64,000 nucleotides of DNA from Pelagibacteraceae bacterium AG-333-C14 (GTDB taxonomy: Bacteria > Pseudomonadota > Alphaproteobacteria > Pelagibacterales > AG-422-B15), in NCBI GenBank assembly GCA_003282485.1, contig QBZD01000001.1, positions 87,514-151,513 on the forward strand, written 5' to 3'. The notes beneath the pieces were generated by a model. That model was not told the DNA's origin, made no database searches, and saw only the letters and a program-made list of their open reading frames with translations. Shown piece by piece: positions 11,075-21,020 of this stretch. A program made the position numbers and the translations under genes. Every line of letters starts with the position of its first letter. Position 1 is the stretch's first letter.

Positions 11075-11746
11075 ATGGATGATCATGAAAAAGATATTTT
11101 AATTGAGGGAAGTATAATTAATTTAAGAAAAGTTAATGTTGATAAAGATATTAGAAATGGAACATGGCATACGTGGTTTAATGATATTGAAATAACTCAA
11201 AATTTGGAGCATGGAATATTCCCAGTATCTAGAGAAGAGGAAATTGATATTGTTGAGCAAGAAATAGTTAATAAAAAGACATTAATTTTAGCTGTTGTTA
11301 ATAAATTAAATAATAATGCTATAGGAGTAGTTTCTCTAAAAGATATAGATCATTTAAACAGAAGAGCTGAAATTGGACTTGTAATGGGATTTGATAAATT
11401 ACCTGGAGGAGCTTTTGAGGCGATGGCTCTTATTACTAGACATGGATTTAAAAGGTTAAACCTAAATAAGCTTTATTGCGGACAATATGAAGCTTTATGG
11501 AAATGGGTTGATAAACTGTCACTTATTGGATTTAAGATAGAAGGAGTCAAACGAGAGCATGCTTATAGAGATGGTAAACCAATTGATATTTTTATAACTG
11601 GAGTTACATCGTCTGATTTCTTTGAACTAGAGAAAGAACGTGGAGGAGATATCTTATCTGGGGATGCTTTGAAACTTCAAAAAACTATTAAAGTGCAAAA
11701 TAGAACTCAAAAAATCCGAGAGTTATTGTCTAAAATCTATAGTTAA
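11075..11746 (+). CDS. GNAT-family N-acetyltransferase (PseH-like)
   Basis: LRKVNVDKDIRNGTWHTWFND...RAEIGLVMGFDKLPGGAFEAMALITRHGFKRLNLNKLYCGQYE. Confidence 0.75.
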   Translation: MDDHEKDILIEGSIINLRKVNVDKDIRNGTWHTWFNDIEITQNLEHGIFPVSREEEIDIVEQEIVNKKTLILAVVNKLNNNAIGVVSLKDIDHLNRRAEIGLVMGFDKLPGGAFEAMALITRHGFKRLNLNKLYCGQYEALWKWVDKLSLIGFKIEGVKREHAYRDGKPIDIFITGVTSSDFFELEKERGGDILSGDALKLQKTIKVQNRTQKIRELLSKIYS

Positions 11747-11798
11747 TCAGGAAATAATTTTAAAGTAATAAATATATTTTTTTTAAAATATCTAGAAT

Positions 11799-11826
11799 TT
11801 GACTCTACTCCATGATGGTGTAGATT
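11799..11826 (+). promoter_or_regulatory. candidate sigma70-type promoter (TTGACT-N16-TAGATT) upstream of tRNA-fMet, with a palindrome in the spacer
   Basis: Hexamer match by eye; near-perfect palindrome CTACtCCATgATGGtGTAG at 11805-11823. Confidence 0.3.
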
Positions 11827-12016
11827 GAGCACTACTTTACCGATCATAGCTAAATGAAGGGTGAAGCAAATGTTATGGGGGTTTGCTTGAAATGTCTTTA
11901 TTTATAGACAAAGATGTCTAAAAATAAAGCTTACGAGAGGACTATTTGTTTCACGATTGTTTCACAGCAGATTGGGATTTTAACCAGAAGCGCTGCAAGG
12001 CGTGGAATGTAAGTAA

Positions 12017-12093
<77 letters not shown>

Positions 12094-12095
12094 AT

Positions 12096-13547
12096 TCAGA
12101 TATTTCCTGTACTTAAGAAATTTTTAATTTGATCAATCTCACTCATATTTTTTTTCCTGATTGAATAATTTTCAGTATAGTAATTAATTTTTTTTGAGGC
12201 ATTTTGATTGTAACTTTTAAAATCCTTTTTTAATGATCCAATACTAATATTTCTATTTTTGTAATTAAAATAATAAACTCTTTTTTTTATAACTTTTAAA
12301 ACCTCTGGATTTACATTTTGATTTCCTAAATCAAAATAAATAATTGGTTTATTTGTTGCAAATAAAATTGCAGATGCAGTAGACACATAATCAATTATAA
12401 AAACATCAAATAAGTTACTAGCCTCTAATAAAGGCATTTTATTTATTTCTGCATGACTATTATGTCCAATTAAAACTTGATCTTTGGGGTGCTTTTTTAC
12501 CGTAAGTTTTTGAATAGATATAAGTTTATTTTGCCATTCTAGATAATCTTTATCACTTAAATCTCTAAACGGACCATAACGTTGACCACCGTGAAAAGCA
12601 GTTGGAACGTATAAAATTTTAACATCATCCAATATTTTGTGATTAATTATTTTATTCTTATAAATATTATTAATTGTGTCACTTGTTCTATAAATATACT
12701 TTGGGTCTTGTCCCTTAATAGGTTTGTTGTATTTTCCAAATTTGAGCTTGCCCTTTCCGTATGAAAATACATAGTCAGCAGGACCTACCTCAGCATAGGC
12801 TGTTATTGGGTCATCTAATATACGTAAATCTTGGAACCCATGACTTATAATTATAACTTTTCTTTTATTATTTCTAAAATTAATAGCGTGGATTCTATTA
12901 ATTGTTCTTGCTGTTGTTCCACTCAAAAAATCACTTTTTCTTATTATGAAATTATAAAAATTATCGTTTGCAAATTTTGAATATACACCAATATAATTAA
13001 TAAAATTTTTAGTAAATATATTCTTATTTCTTACTTTTAACTTTATACATAATTCCAATATACATTCTTCAAGTAATTTTGCCTGATCAGAATAATCTTT
13101 GATCAATCTGTTTTCAGAAGCATTTATTAAAATGAATTTTCCAGAAAATAATCCTTTAAAAAAAAGTTTTCTTAAATTGATTGAATATCCATATTTTTTT
13201 GAGACAAGAAATATTCTATAACCAAATATTTTTTTTAAAAAATACGCGACTATACAATTTATCCTAAAAAAAAGTGTATTAAGAAAACGAGTTTGTTTTA
13301 TTTTTGGAAAATGACTAATTTTATAAGGTTTTTTTGCATAATCTTTATTCAGATAAGGAAAATTAATTAATTTGTATTTAACATCATTTGACTCGAGATT
13401 AATAATATAACTTGAAAAATATTTCATTAGATCATGAAAAAAAATATGAATTAGATTATTTTCATCTTTAAATTTTTTTTCAAAAAGAATATTTTTTTTT
13501 TTCCAGAATTCAAATATTACAAGACTTTTTTTATCAATGTTTCTCAT
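12096..13547 (-). CDS. divergent surface polysaccharide transferase-like protein
   Basis: 483 aa; VKKHPKDQ, FIIDYVSTASAILFATNKPIIYFDLGNQ; shares motifs with ORF 33265-34812. Confidence 0.5.
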   Translation of the reverse strand: MRNIDKKSLVIFEFWKKKNILFEKKFKDENNLIHIFFHDLMKYFSSYIINLESNDVKYKLINFPYLNKDYAKKPYKISHFPKIKQTRFLNTLFFRINCIVAYFLKKIFGYRIFLVSKKYGYSINLRKLFFKGLFSGKFILINASENRLIKDYSDQAKLLEECILELCIKLKVRNKNIFTKNFINYIGVYSKFANDNFYNFIIRKSDFLSGTTARTINRIHAINFRNNKRKVIIISHGFQDLRILDDPITAYAEVGPADYVFSYGKGKLKFGKYNKPIKGQDPKYIYRTSDTINNIYKNKIINHKILDDVKILYVPTAFHGGQRYGPFRDLSDKDYLEWQNKLISIQKLTVKKHPKDQVLIGHNSHAEINKMPLLEASNLFDVFIIDYVSTASAILFATNKPIIYFDLGNQNVNPEVLKVIKKRVYYFNYKNRNISIGSLKKDFKSYNQNASKKINYYTENYSIRKKNMSEIDQIKNFLSTGNI

Positions 13548-13561
13548 AATGAATTATCAAA

Positions 13562-14806
13562 TTAATCAATATTTATTGTTTTTTTGAATGAAATTGGTGA
13601 TTCATCTTCATTATAAATTATATTACTTACAATATTTAATTTTGAAATTATTTTTTTTAGTTTACTTGGTATTTTTTGTTTAGAGTTTCCAAAAAGTAGA
13701 TTGATATTTTTTTCCGTAGTATTTTTAAATAAATTAGGATTTTTAAATTTTTCTAAAATCTGATAAAAATCAGCCTTTGTGATTTTGATCCATGAACAAA
13801 AGGTTTCAATTTTTTCTGGTGATATCCTTAAGTAAAAGTCATTCAGCTCACTTGCTTCTTTACGACTTATTCTGTTAAATCTTATTTCCTGACATAGGTG
13901 ATCTGTGACTTTTCCATATCCATATTTTATAAATTTAAAAAGGTCATGAACTTCTGAATAAAATATATTATTTGAATCCTCAAATGGAAAAAGTGCTCTA
14001 TTAGAATTTAATGTTCCATATTTATAAGTTTTAATTATTTTTTCCTGCATCTTTCGATTATCCCAGTTTAAATAATTATTTAAATATATTCCCCTCAAAC
14101 CTATTTTTTCTAAATAATCTCTATTTGGATAATTAAATTTTATTAATTCTTTTTTAAGTTTATCTGATACGCTTTTTTTACTCAACAAATCTTCTGGCTC
14201 TAATCCAAATAGATCATGATCTCTTCTATACTGTCTGTTCATTTGAATTCCGTCCATATATGAAAACATGCCAACTTGTTCAATTCCTTGATGCATTCCC
14301 CAAATAATAAGGGGTATTTTAAATTTTACAGCAATCTGCACTGGAAAGACGCTATGACCTGCGAGAGAAAGCCAATGAAAATTCCCATAGTTCTTGAGAG
14401 AATATCTTGCTATTTCTTTGGCTTTTGACTGATTTAAGTTAAATGAGATTAAATCACACCCTAAATCAGTTTGAAGTTTTTGTATATTATATAAACCAGT
14501 TAATGAATTATAATGACTATTGTATGTAACAAATAGAGGTTTCAAACCAAGTTCATTTTTTACATAGTGAGCTGTAAAAAGACTGTCTTTCCCACCAGTT
14601 ACCGGAACAACACAATCGTAATGATTATTATTACTGAATTTAGTTCTATCTATTAAGTTCTCTAAATCTTTTTTTCTATCCTGCCAGTTAATTACTTTTT
14701 TTTCTTTGTGCTGCAAACACCCACTACAGATTCCATCTTCATCAAAAATTATACCTAGAGGATGATTTGATGGATAGAGACATTTTTTACAAAGTTTGAC
14801 GACCAT
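13562..14806 (-). CDS. N-acetyl sugar amidotransferase (WbpG/PseA family), copy 1
   Basis: N-terminal CKKCLYPSNHP...CSGCLQH zinc-type motif, PP-loop VPVTGGKDS. Confidence 0.88.
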   Translation of the reverse strand: MVVKLCKKCLYPSNHPLGIIFDEDGICSGCLQHKEKKVINWQDRKKDLENLIDRTKFSNNNHYDCVVPVTGGKDSLFTAHYVKNELGLKPLFVTYNSHYNSLTGLYNIQKLQTDLGCDLISFNLNQSKAKEIARYSLKNYGNFHWLSLAGHSVFPVQIAVKFKIPLIIWGMHQGIEQVGMFSYMDGIQMNRQYRRDHDLFGLEPEDLLSKKSVSDKLKKELIKFNYPNRDYLEKIGLRGIYLNNYLNWDNRKMQEKIIKTYKYGTLNSNRALFPFEDSNNIFYSEVHDLFKFIKYGYGKVTDHLCQEIRFNRISRKEASELNDFYLRISPEKIETFCSWIKITKADFYQILEKFKNPNLFKNTTEKNINLLFGNSKQKIPSKLKKIISKLNIVSNIIYNEDESPISFKKTINID

Positions 14807-15559
14807 CTATCTTACTAATAAACCTTTATCTTTTATATATTTCTTTAATTTGTATGTAGGCTCCTCATAATGATGTAAATAGTTTCCTACCCCAAAAGCA
14901 GATACATTTGTTTGTCTCAACAAATTGCAGGCATGATCTGGAATGCCTAGGCCACCAACTGCTATTATTGGCTTTTCAGACAGTTCATCTAAGATTTTAA
15001 ATTCTTTAATTGCATAACCATGTTTTGTTCCATCACATAAAATAGATTGAAATAAGAATTCTCCTACTGGCATAGAATTATATTTTTTAATAATGTCTAT
15101 GATTTTAAAATTTTTGTTATTTTTCCTATCTAATAAATATAAATTATGATCTTTATTACTCTTAAAGAAATCTAAAGATAAAATTATTGATTGTGATCCA
15201 TAAAAATAAGAAATTTTTTCAATTAATTCTTTATTCAGTGCAGATTTATTTATAATTAATTTATCTACACCATTACTAATCAATTTTTTTGCAATATTAA
15301 TATTTGAAATTCCTCCTCCTACAGATAAAGGAAGTTTATTTAACTTAGTAATTTTTTTTAATATTTTTGTATTATTATAAAATTTATTTTTTTCATCACT
15401 TATATCTATGATGCTTATTTCATCTGCATCACTCCAATCATTTAAAAATTTTATTGTATTGATTAATGATGCTACTGGTTTAACTATTTTAAATTTTATT
15501 GTTTCTACGACATGACTGTTTTTTACTAATACCATGGCTATCATTCTTCGAGTTACCAT
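14807..15559 (-). CDS. hisF: HisF-like cyclase (imidazole glycerol phosphate synthase subunit HisF family)
   Basis: (beta/alpha)8 HisF-like: DEISIIDIS, LPLSVGGGISN, PIIAVGGLG; adjacent hisH. Confidence 0.85.
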   Translation of the reverse strand: MVTRRMIAMVLVKNSHVVETIKFKIVKPVASLINTIKFLNDWSDADEISIIDISDEKNKFYNNTKILKKITKLNKLPLSVGGGISNINIAKKLISNGVDKLIINKSALNKELIEKISYFYGSQSIILSLDFFKSNKDHNLYLLDRKNNKNFKIIDIIKKYNSMPVGEFLFQSILCDGTKHGYAIKEFKILDELSEKPIIAVGGLGIPDHACNLLRQTNVSAFGVGNYLHHYEEPTYKLKKYIKDKGLLVR

Positions 15560-16170
15560 TGATTACAAATCCTTGCAAAATTTGATAAAATCTTACTTCC
15601 ATTATCGAGACTACGCTCTGGGTGAAACTGCAAGCCAAATATATTCTTATCTTCTACAATTGAAGAAATTTTTCTTTTATAATGTGTTATTCCTTTTGTA
15701 ATTTCTTCTTTCTGCGGGTGAGAGCTATAAGTATGATTAAAATAGAAATATGAATTATTTGTAATATTTTCAGTAATTAAAGATTTACTTAATTTTACTT
15801 TATTCCAACCAACATGATGCTGATATTTTTTTTTATTTGATATTTTTTTTGTGCTTCCTTCAAGAAGACATAAACATTTAACATCATTGGACTCTTCTGA
15901 GCTCTGAAATAAAACTTGCATACCCAAACATATACCAAGGATAGGCATCTTTTTATTTATAATTTGTTCAAATAAATTATCTTTTGTTTCACCAGAATTA
16001 AAATATTTCATAACTGGATCTATTGAACCTACTCCGGGAAGAATAAGACCTTTGTATGATTTAAAATTATCTTTATTACCTGAAATTATTCTATTCTTTA
16101 CTGATAAAAAATTCAGAATACTCTCTATGGATTTTACATTGCCAGTATTATATTTAATTATTCCTATCAT
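15553..16170 (-). CDS. hisH: HisH-like glutamine amidotransferase
   Basis: GIIKYNTGNVKSI, LPGVGSI, GICLGMQVLF (nucleophile Cys), GLQFHPERS. Confidence 0.9.
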   Translation of the reverse strand: MIGIIKYNTGNVKSIESILNFLSVKNRIISGNKDNFKSYKGLILPGVGSIDPVMKYFNSGETKDNLFEQIINKKMPILGICLGMQVLFQSSEESNDVKCLCLLEGSTKKISNKKKYQHHVGWNKVKLSKSLITENITNNSYFYFNHTYSSHPQKEEITKGITHYKRKISSIVEDKNIFGLQFHPERSLDNGSKILSNFARICNQW

Positions 16171-17297
16171 GATTTCATTAAATCAAATGTTCTTCTCCAG
16201 TTCTTACCATTTTTGATCCATAGATTTTTAGATCTATACCTATTTGCAATTAAAAAAAATCTTTTTTTGGTAATGCCTAAGTATTTACAAAAATCGTCAA
16301 TATATTTTGAAGAGCACTCACCATCATTCTTAAAAACAATTTTTTTTGCTTCTTTTCTTGTTAAAATACCTAGTCGTATCATTTCACTCGCCTCTTCAGT
16401 TGCCTTTCCAAAGCCAAATTTAAAATATTTTACCATTTGATTAACTGCTACAAAGTCATCATCAAGAGCATCATAATTTGTAAGAGCTCCTAGCGAGTTT
16501 GGATTTTCTTTTCTTATCCTCAGGCCATTTTTTATTGCAACTCTTGCATTACTATAGTTATTAAAATCTTTAAAATAATATCCTAAATATCTAATGTTTA
16601 TTCCATTCTTAATTAAGTCTTTTTTACTAGGGTACATATAAGGTATCAGATCTTTCTTTTTTATTTTATAATCAGGAATTGTCATCCAAGATATATCCCC
16701 ACTCCCTAACGTATTATAATTTATCATATCAATTGCATTACCTTGATCTTTTGAGCCTTCTTTTTCTCCATAAGCAAGACTATTGTTTTCTCCAAGAAAA
16801 ATCATTTTTATACCGTATGCAATTGCAACCCTAGGAGCTGAAGCATACAAAGTTAGTTCAGTTGATCTTGCATAATTCCCATATTCAATGAAAGAATATT
16901 TCATAAGTTTTTTATAAATAACTGGATCAGGTTCAACGGTTATGATGTCAAAACCTAATTTATTAAGGTTGTTAATATTTTCATATCCAATTTGAGTAGT
17001 CATTTCAGGTGGACTAACCGTGGATACAAGTAAAGGGTTAAGTCTTAATGTATCTCTGCATAATAAAGCTAGTCTAGTACTATCTTTTCCCCCACTAGCC
17101 GAAATAATGCAGTCATAACCAGATGGTGACTTATTTTTTTTACACCAATTTGCAATTTCTTTTATCTTATTTTTTCGATCTTTCCATATATTTGAGTTTA
17201 AACTGTTGAGGTAATTACAAGGAAAGCATATACCTTCTTTATCAAATTTAATGTATGGCCGTGTATTGGGTTGAAGACATTTCTTACAATATTTCAT
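16167..17297 (-). CDS. N-acetyl sugar amidotransferase (WbpG/PseA family), copy 2
   Basis: CKKCLQPNTRP...CFPCNY, PP-loop ISASGGKDSTR. Confidence 0.88.
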   Translation of the reverse strand: MKYCKKCLQPNTRPYIKFDKEGICFPCNYLNSLNSNIWKDRKNKIKEIANWCKKNKSPSGYDCIISASGGKDSTRLALLCRDTLRLNPLLVSTVSPPEMTTQIGYENINNLNKLGFDIITVEPDPVIYKKLMKYSFIEYGNYARSTELTLYASAPRVAIAYGIKMIFLGENNSLAYGEKEGSKDQGNAIDMINYNTLGSGDISWMTIPDYKIKKKDLIPYMYPSKKDLIKNGINIRYLGYYFKDFNNYSNARVAIKNGLRIRKENPNSLGALTNYDALDDDFVAVNQMVKYFKFGFGKATEEASEMIRLGILTRKEAKKIVFKNDGECSSKYIDDFCKYLGITKKRFFLIANRYRSKNLWIKNGKNWRRTFDLMKS

Positions 17298-17337
17298 ATA
17301 AATATAAAATTAATAAATAATTATTGTTAAGAATTTT

Positions 17338-17571
17338 TTACTGTTTACTTTTTATTTTTAATAGATCTATAATATCACTTATCTTAATAATTTTTTCGAC
17401 TTCTTTCGGATTTATTTCAATATCAAATTCATTTTCAATTGCAACCATAAGGTTAATATGATTAAATGAATCCCAGTTTGGAATTTTTTTTAACTGCGTA
17501 CTTAATTGAAAATTTTTTAATTTACAATCAAAAGTTTCTTCCATTATAGATTTTAATCTTTTTTTATTCAT
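17338..17571 (-). CDS. acyl carrier protein
   Basis: 77 aa; phosphopantetheine site context NWDSFNHINLMVAIENEFDIEI. Confidence 0.85.
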   Translation of the reverse strand: MNKKRLKSIMEETFDCKLKNFQLSTQLKKIPNWDSFNHINLMVAIENEFDIEINPKEVEKIIKISDIIDLLKIKSKQ

Positions 17572-18418
17572 TAGTAACGAACTCTGATTTACTCATACTT
17601 TTAATTTCATCTTCTTTGATGTTATTAACCCAATATTTAATTTCTTCAACATTTTTAATATAAGCATATGGGTTATCATATAAAATATCATAGGTTTCAT
17701 TAACATATGATGAAATACTTGTAGCTTCTAAAGATAGTATTGGATTTTCTGAAGATAATATTTTCTTTTTATCTCTTAACCTTTTTTCAATCTGTTTATG
17801 ATCCCAAAGTGGCTCAATATTTTTCGGACGACAGTACATTATTTCCTCACATTCACTTACATAGTGACCTTTTGAGTAGAGTTTTCCTGAAAATCTCTTA
17901 AAATATCTATAAGGAACTCTTAATACTTCCTCTGCATGATGAAGAATTGAACATGATAGATGCCAATCGACTCCTAAGACCATAATTTTTGCTTTATTTT
18001 TAATCAACCACGACATAATGCTTTTATTGCCCCATGATGTCTGTATTTTTAAATTGGAAAGATCATTTTTTAACATACCATAAACTGTATAACTCTGCAT
18101 AGGTTGCGAAGTTCTTTGCATTTCTGGTCTAAGTATTGAACAATCTGATAAGGCGCCAGTGTCACTCTTGGTTAATTTTATATCAAAAATTTTATTCTTA
18201 GAAAATTCCATTGAATAACTTGGTAAGACTAGTGTTCTTTTATTTCCACATACATCTTGGAAAACATCTAGTATCATGTTTGCTGTATATTTTGCATCAG
18301 CCCCAAACTTATGAGCAAAAGATGATATTCCAGAATAAAGAATTATAACTTCATCATCCTCATCAATTAAGCTTAGTACGTTATCAACAAGATCTTGCTC
18401 AGTAAGTTTTGATTTCAT
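17564..18418 (-). CDS. AAC(3)-family N-acyltransferase-like protein
   Basis: LVLPSYSMEF, TGALSDCSILRPEMQRTSQPMQSYTVYG, SILHHAEEVLRVPYRY pattern of aminoglycoside 3-N-acetyltransferase family. Confidence 0.82.
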   Translation of the reverse strand: MKSKLTEQDLVDNVLSLIDEDDEVIILYSGISSFAHKFGADAKYTANMILDVFQDVCGNKRTLVLPSYSMEFSKNKIFDIKLTKSDTGALSDCSILRPEMQRTSQPMQSYTVYGMLKNDLSNLKIQTSWGNKSIMSWLIKNKAKIMVLGVDWHLSCSILHHAEEVLRVPYRYFKRFSGKLYSKGHYVSECEEIMYCRPKNIEPLWDHKQIEKRLRDKKKILSSENPILSLEATSISSYVNETYDILYDNPYAYIKNVEEIKYWVNNIKEDEIKSMSKSEFVTNE

Positions 18419-20120
18419 TAATTTGAATCTGCGTTTTAAATTTTTTAATATTTTTTCTATCTAAACTTAGAATATTTTTATTTTCTTTGAATGAAAAATT
18501 CTTAATTGTCTCTTGTAAATATTTATTTTTTTTTGTTTTTTTAAAATTAACTTCAATTTTATCAATTTTTTTCTTTTTAACCCAATCAGATAAATGATTA
18601 AATGCAGCTTCCTCAACCCCTCTGCCAAACACCCTACATGACATCACCCAATCTTGAATAACTAGAGAGCTCTTTGAGACACTTGCAATAATAACATAAA
18701 TAATACCTGACTCACCAAACTTATCTCTGAGATTACCACAAAATAGGTAATGATTATTTTTATTCAATAAGCTTAGAATGTCTGACCTCTTTGTTCTATT
18801 GTATGTAAAATTAAATTGGTTAGTTTTTTCAATTAATGAGTTTACCCTTTGTAAATTATTTTTAGAAATAGGAATAATATCTAATTTCATACTCAGTGAA
18901 TTTAAGTAATTATTTATATCAGTAAACTTATCTTTGCTTTTACTTCTTTTGATGTCTTGTCTGAACATTTTTACTCTTTTCTTATCCTCATGATTTGATT
19001 TCGTTATGTTAAAAAGGCCTGTTGATATTATAGATGGGACTCTTTTTTCAGCATCTTCATCAATATCAAGAACTATCATTTCGGGTATCAATTTTTTCAT
19101 TTGTTCTCTCTCAAATACAGAGTCATCTATGAAGCAGATATTTTCTAAGCTGATATTTAATTGATTAGCAATTTTTTTTATCGCTAAATGCTTTGGTTCC
19201 CAAGATATGTGCATTCCTAATATATCTTTACACTTCAGAATCATCTCTTTTCTTTTTCTAAATGCATTATTTACAGGTTCAAAATTATTTTTTGATACGG
19301 CAAATAAGGGTATTCCTAATTGGGATTGATCTTTAAGAAATCTTTGCATTTCAAGAAATGCTCTACCTAAACCATTTGGGTCTAATTCAATATTTTCATA
19401 GCCTAAATCTCCTATTATTCCACCCCAGATCGTATCATCCAAATCAAAAGCAATTGCTTTCACTTCATTCTTAATTGCAATTGAAATTATATTGCTAATC
19501 TCTATACCTACTCTATTAACTGAATCTGGATGACATGGAATTTTTGCTGTTGTCCAATATCTGGGGGCAAACCAGTTCAAATTATTTTTACTATTAATAA
19601 CATTTTCAGGTGAAAAAATGATTGCCTCTTTTGATACATCTTTAACAATTTTTGAGACTATATTTTTTCTCCATCTAACAAATGGTGAGTATGGATTATT
19701 TTCTGCACTTAATGTCTCAGGCAAAATTACTAAAACATTTTGACCATTATTTATAATGTTGTTTATGGCATTAATAGTATATTTATGATCAAATTTCTTT
19801 CTATATATTCCTCCTTCAGTGATTCCCATTGAAGATAACCATATTATCCACCAGTCTGTTGGTGTTTTTGATTTAAAAGCTTCTGATTGCCAGTTATTAT
19901 ATTGAAGAGATTCAACTTGAATTTTTTTTTTCTGCAAACCAAAAAATAAATTCAAAGCAGGTTTGATAAAATCAATGTTGCAGTTGCCGCCAACTTTAAT
20001 TCTGAGCGATATATTATTTATTTTTTCTTTAGTAAGAGTTTTCTCTACAAGCTTTTGCCTCACAACTGTATCTTTATAAGATAAAAATCTTAGCTCACTA
20101 AAGACATCTATTTTTTTCAT
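18399..20120 (-). CDS. FkbH-like HAD-superfamily protein (glyceryl-ACP type)
   Basis: AFDLDDTIWGGIIGDLG, CFIDDSVFEREQMK, NQFNFTYNR, C-terminal GNAT-like RVFGRGVEEAAFNHL. Confidence 0.88.
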   Translation of the reverse strand: MKKIDVFSELRFLSYKDTVVRQKLVEKTLTKEKINNISLRIKVGGNCNIDFIKPALNLFFGLQKKKIQVESLQYNNWQSEAFKSKTPTDWWIIWLSSMGITEGGIYRKKFDHKYTINAINNIINNGQNVLVILPETLSAENNPYSPFVRWRKNIVSKIVKDVSKEAIIFSPENVINSKNNLNWFAPRYWTTAKIPCHPDSVNRVGIEISNIISIAIKNEVKAIAFDLDDTIWGGIIGDLGYENIELDPNGLGRAFLEMQRFLKDQSQLGIPLFAVSKNNFEPVNNAFRKRKEMILKCKDILGMHISWEPKHLAIKKIANQLNISLENICFIDDSVFEREQMKKLIPEMIVLDIDEDAEKRVPSIISTGLFNITKSNHEDKKRVKMFRQDIKRSKSKDKFTDINNYLNSLSMKLDIIPISKNNLQRVNSLIEKTNQFNFTYNRTKRSDILSLLNKNNHYLFCGNLRDKFGESGIIYVIIASVSKSSLVIQDWVMSCRVFGRGVEEAAFNHLSDWVKKKKIDKIEVNFKKTKKNKYLQETIKNFSFKENKNILSLDRKNIKKFKTQIQINEIKTY

Positions 20121-20212
20121 ATGGCATTAAATCTTAGTCTTAAATATTAATTATTAATACTATTATAAATAGTTTTATAGATTTATACAAAAATTCAATA
20201 TAAATATTACTT

Positions 20213-21019
20213 ATGATTGAAATCATTTGTGATGAAGATAATTTTTTTTCCTTTCAAAGGCGTAATGTTTTAAGTAAGTTAAACGCTAGGCAATTAAAAG
20301 TTTATAATCAGATTAATAAGTATCTCGAAGAGTACCTGAAATTTTATGATATTAGGCCCAAAAAAGTAATCAGCCTATACAAGAATTTCTTAAAATCTTA
20401 CTCATCAGACTGTAAAAAATTTATTGAAACTAATTGTTATCCTGTACAATTAATAGATGAAATTAATACATTAGATAGAATAGAGTATGATGTTACTTTA
20501 ATTATTTCTTGCTTATTATCATTTCATAGATTCACAATTATCGATGAAATAACTAATCATAAATATATCTCTGAATCGTCACTATTTATTGGTATAGGTC
20601 CAGGACTAGAAATTTTTTTATTAAAAGATAGATTTGAAAAGTTCGAAGCATACGACACAGAAATAAGTAATTTCATAAAAAATAAATTTAATAAAAATAT
20701 CTATGAAAAAAAATTTTCCTATAAGAAAAAATTATACAAAAATATATTTGCAATTGAAATAATAGAACATCTTGAAAAGCCATATGAATTACTTAGTGAA
20801 TTATTTAATTCATTGGATAAAGATGGCATAATTACATTAACAACAGCAAAAAATATTCCTCAATTTGACCATTTATATAATTTTGAAAATGAGAATGATT
20901 TTTTACAAAATATTGAAAAAATTGGATTAAAAGTGGTATATAAAAAAATTATTGATCATCAAAGCTTAGTAAAAGAATTAAATGCCAATAATGTATTTTA
21001 TAGATTAAAAAAAATATAA
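20213..21019 (+). CDS. putative class I methyltransferase-like protein
   Basis: SLFIGIGPGLEIFLLKDRFEKFEAYD, IFAIEIIEHLEKPYELLSELFNSLDKDGIITLTT. Confidence 0.65.
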   Translation: MIEIICDEDNFFSFQRRNVLSKLNARQLKVYNQINKYLEEYLKFYDIRPKKVISLYKNFLKSYSSDCKKFIETNCYPVQLIDEINTLDRIEYDVTLIISCLLSFHRFTIIDEITNHKYISESSLFIGIGPGLEIFLLKDRFEKFEAYDTEISNFIKNKFNKNIYEKKFSYKKKLYKNIFAIEIIEHLEKPYELLSELFNSLDKDGIITLTTAKNIPQFDHLYNFENENDFLQNIEKIGLKVVYKKIIDHQSLVKELNANNVFYRLKKI

Positions 21020-21020
21020 A

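Noticed and set aside
14807-16170. Histidine biosynthesis operon (hisF, hisH)
   Set aside because: No other his genes nearby and flanked by two WbpG/PseA-type amidotransferases; better read as an ammonia donor for sugar amidination.
17564-18418. Aminoglycoside resistance gene (AAC(3) family similarity)
   Set aside because: Sits between an ACP and FkbH in a glycan operon; a sugar N-acyltransferase role is more likely than antibiotic resistance.
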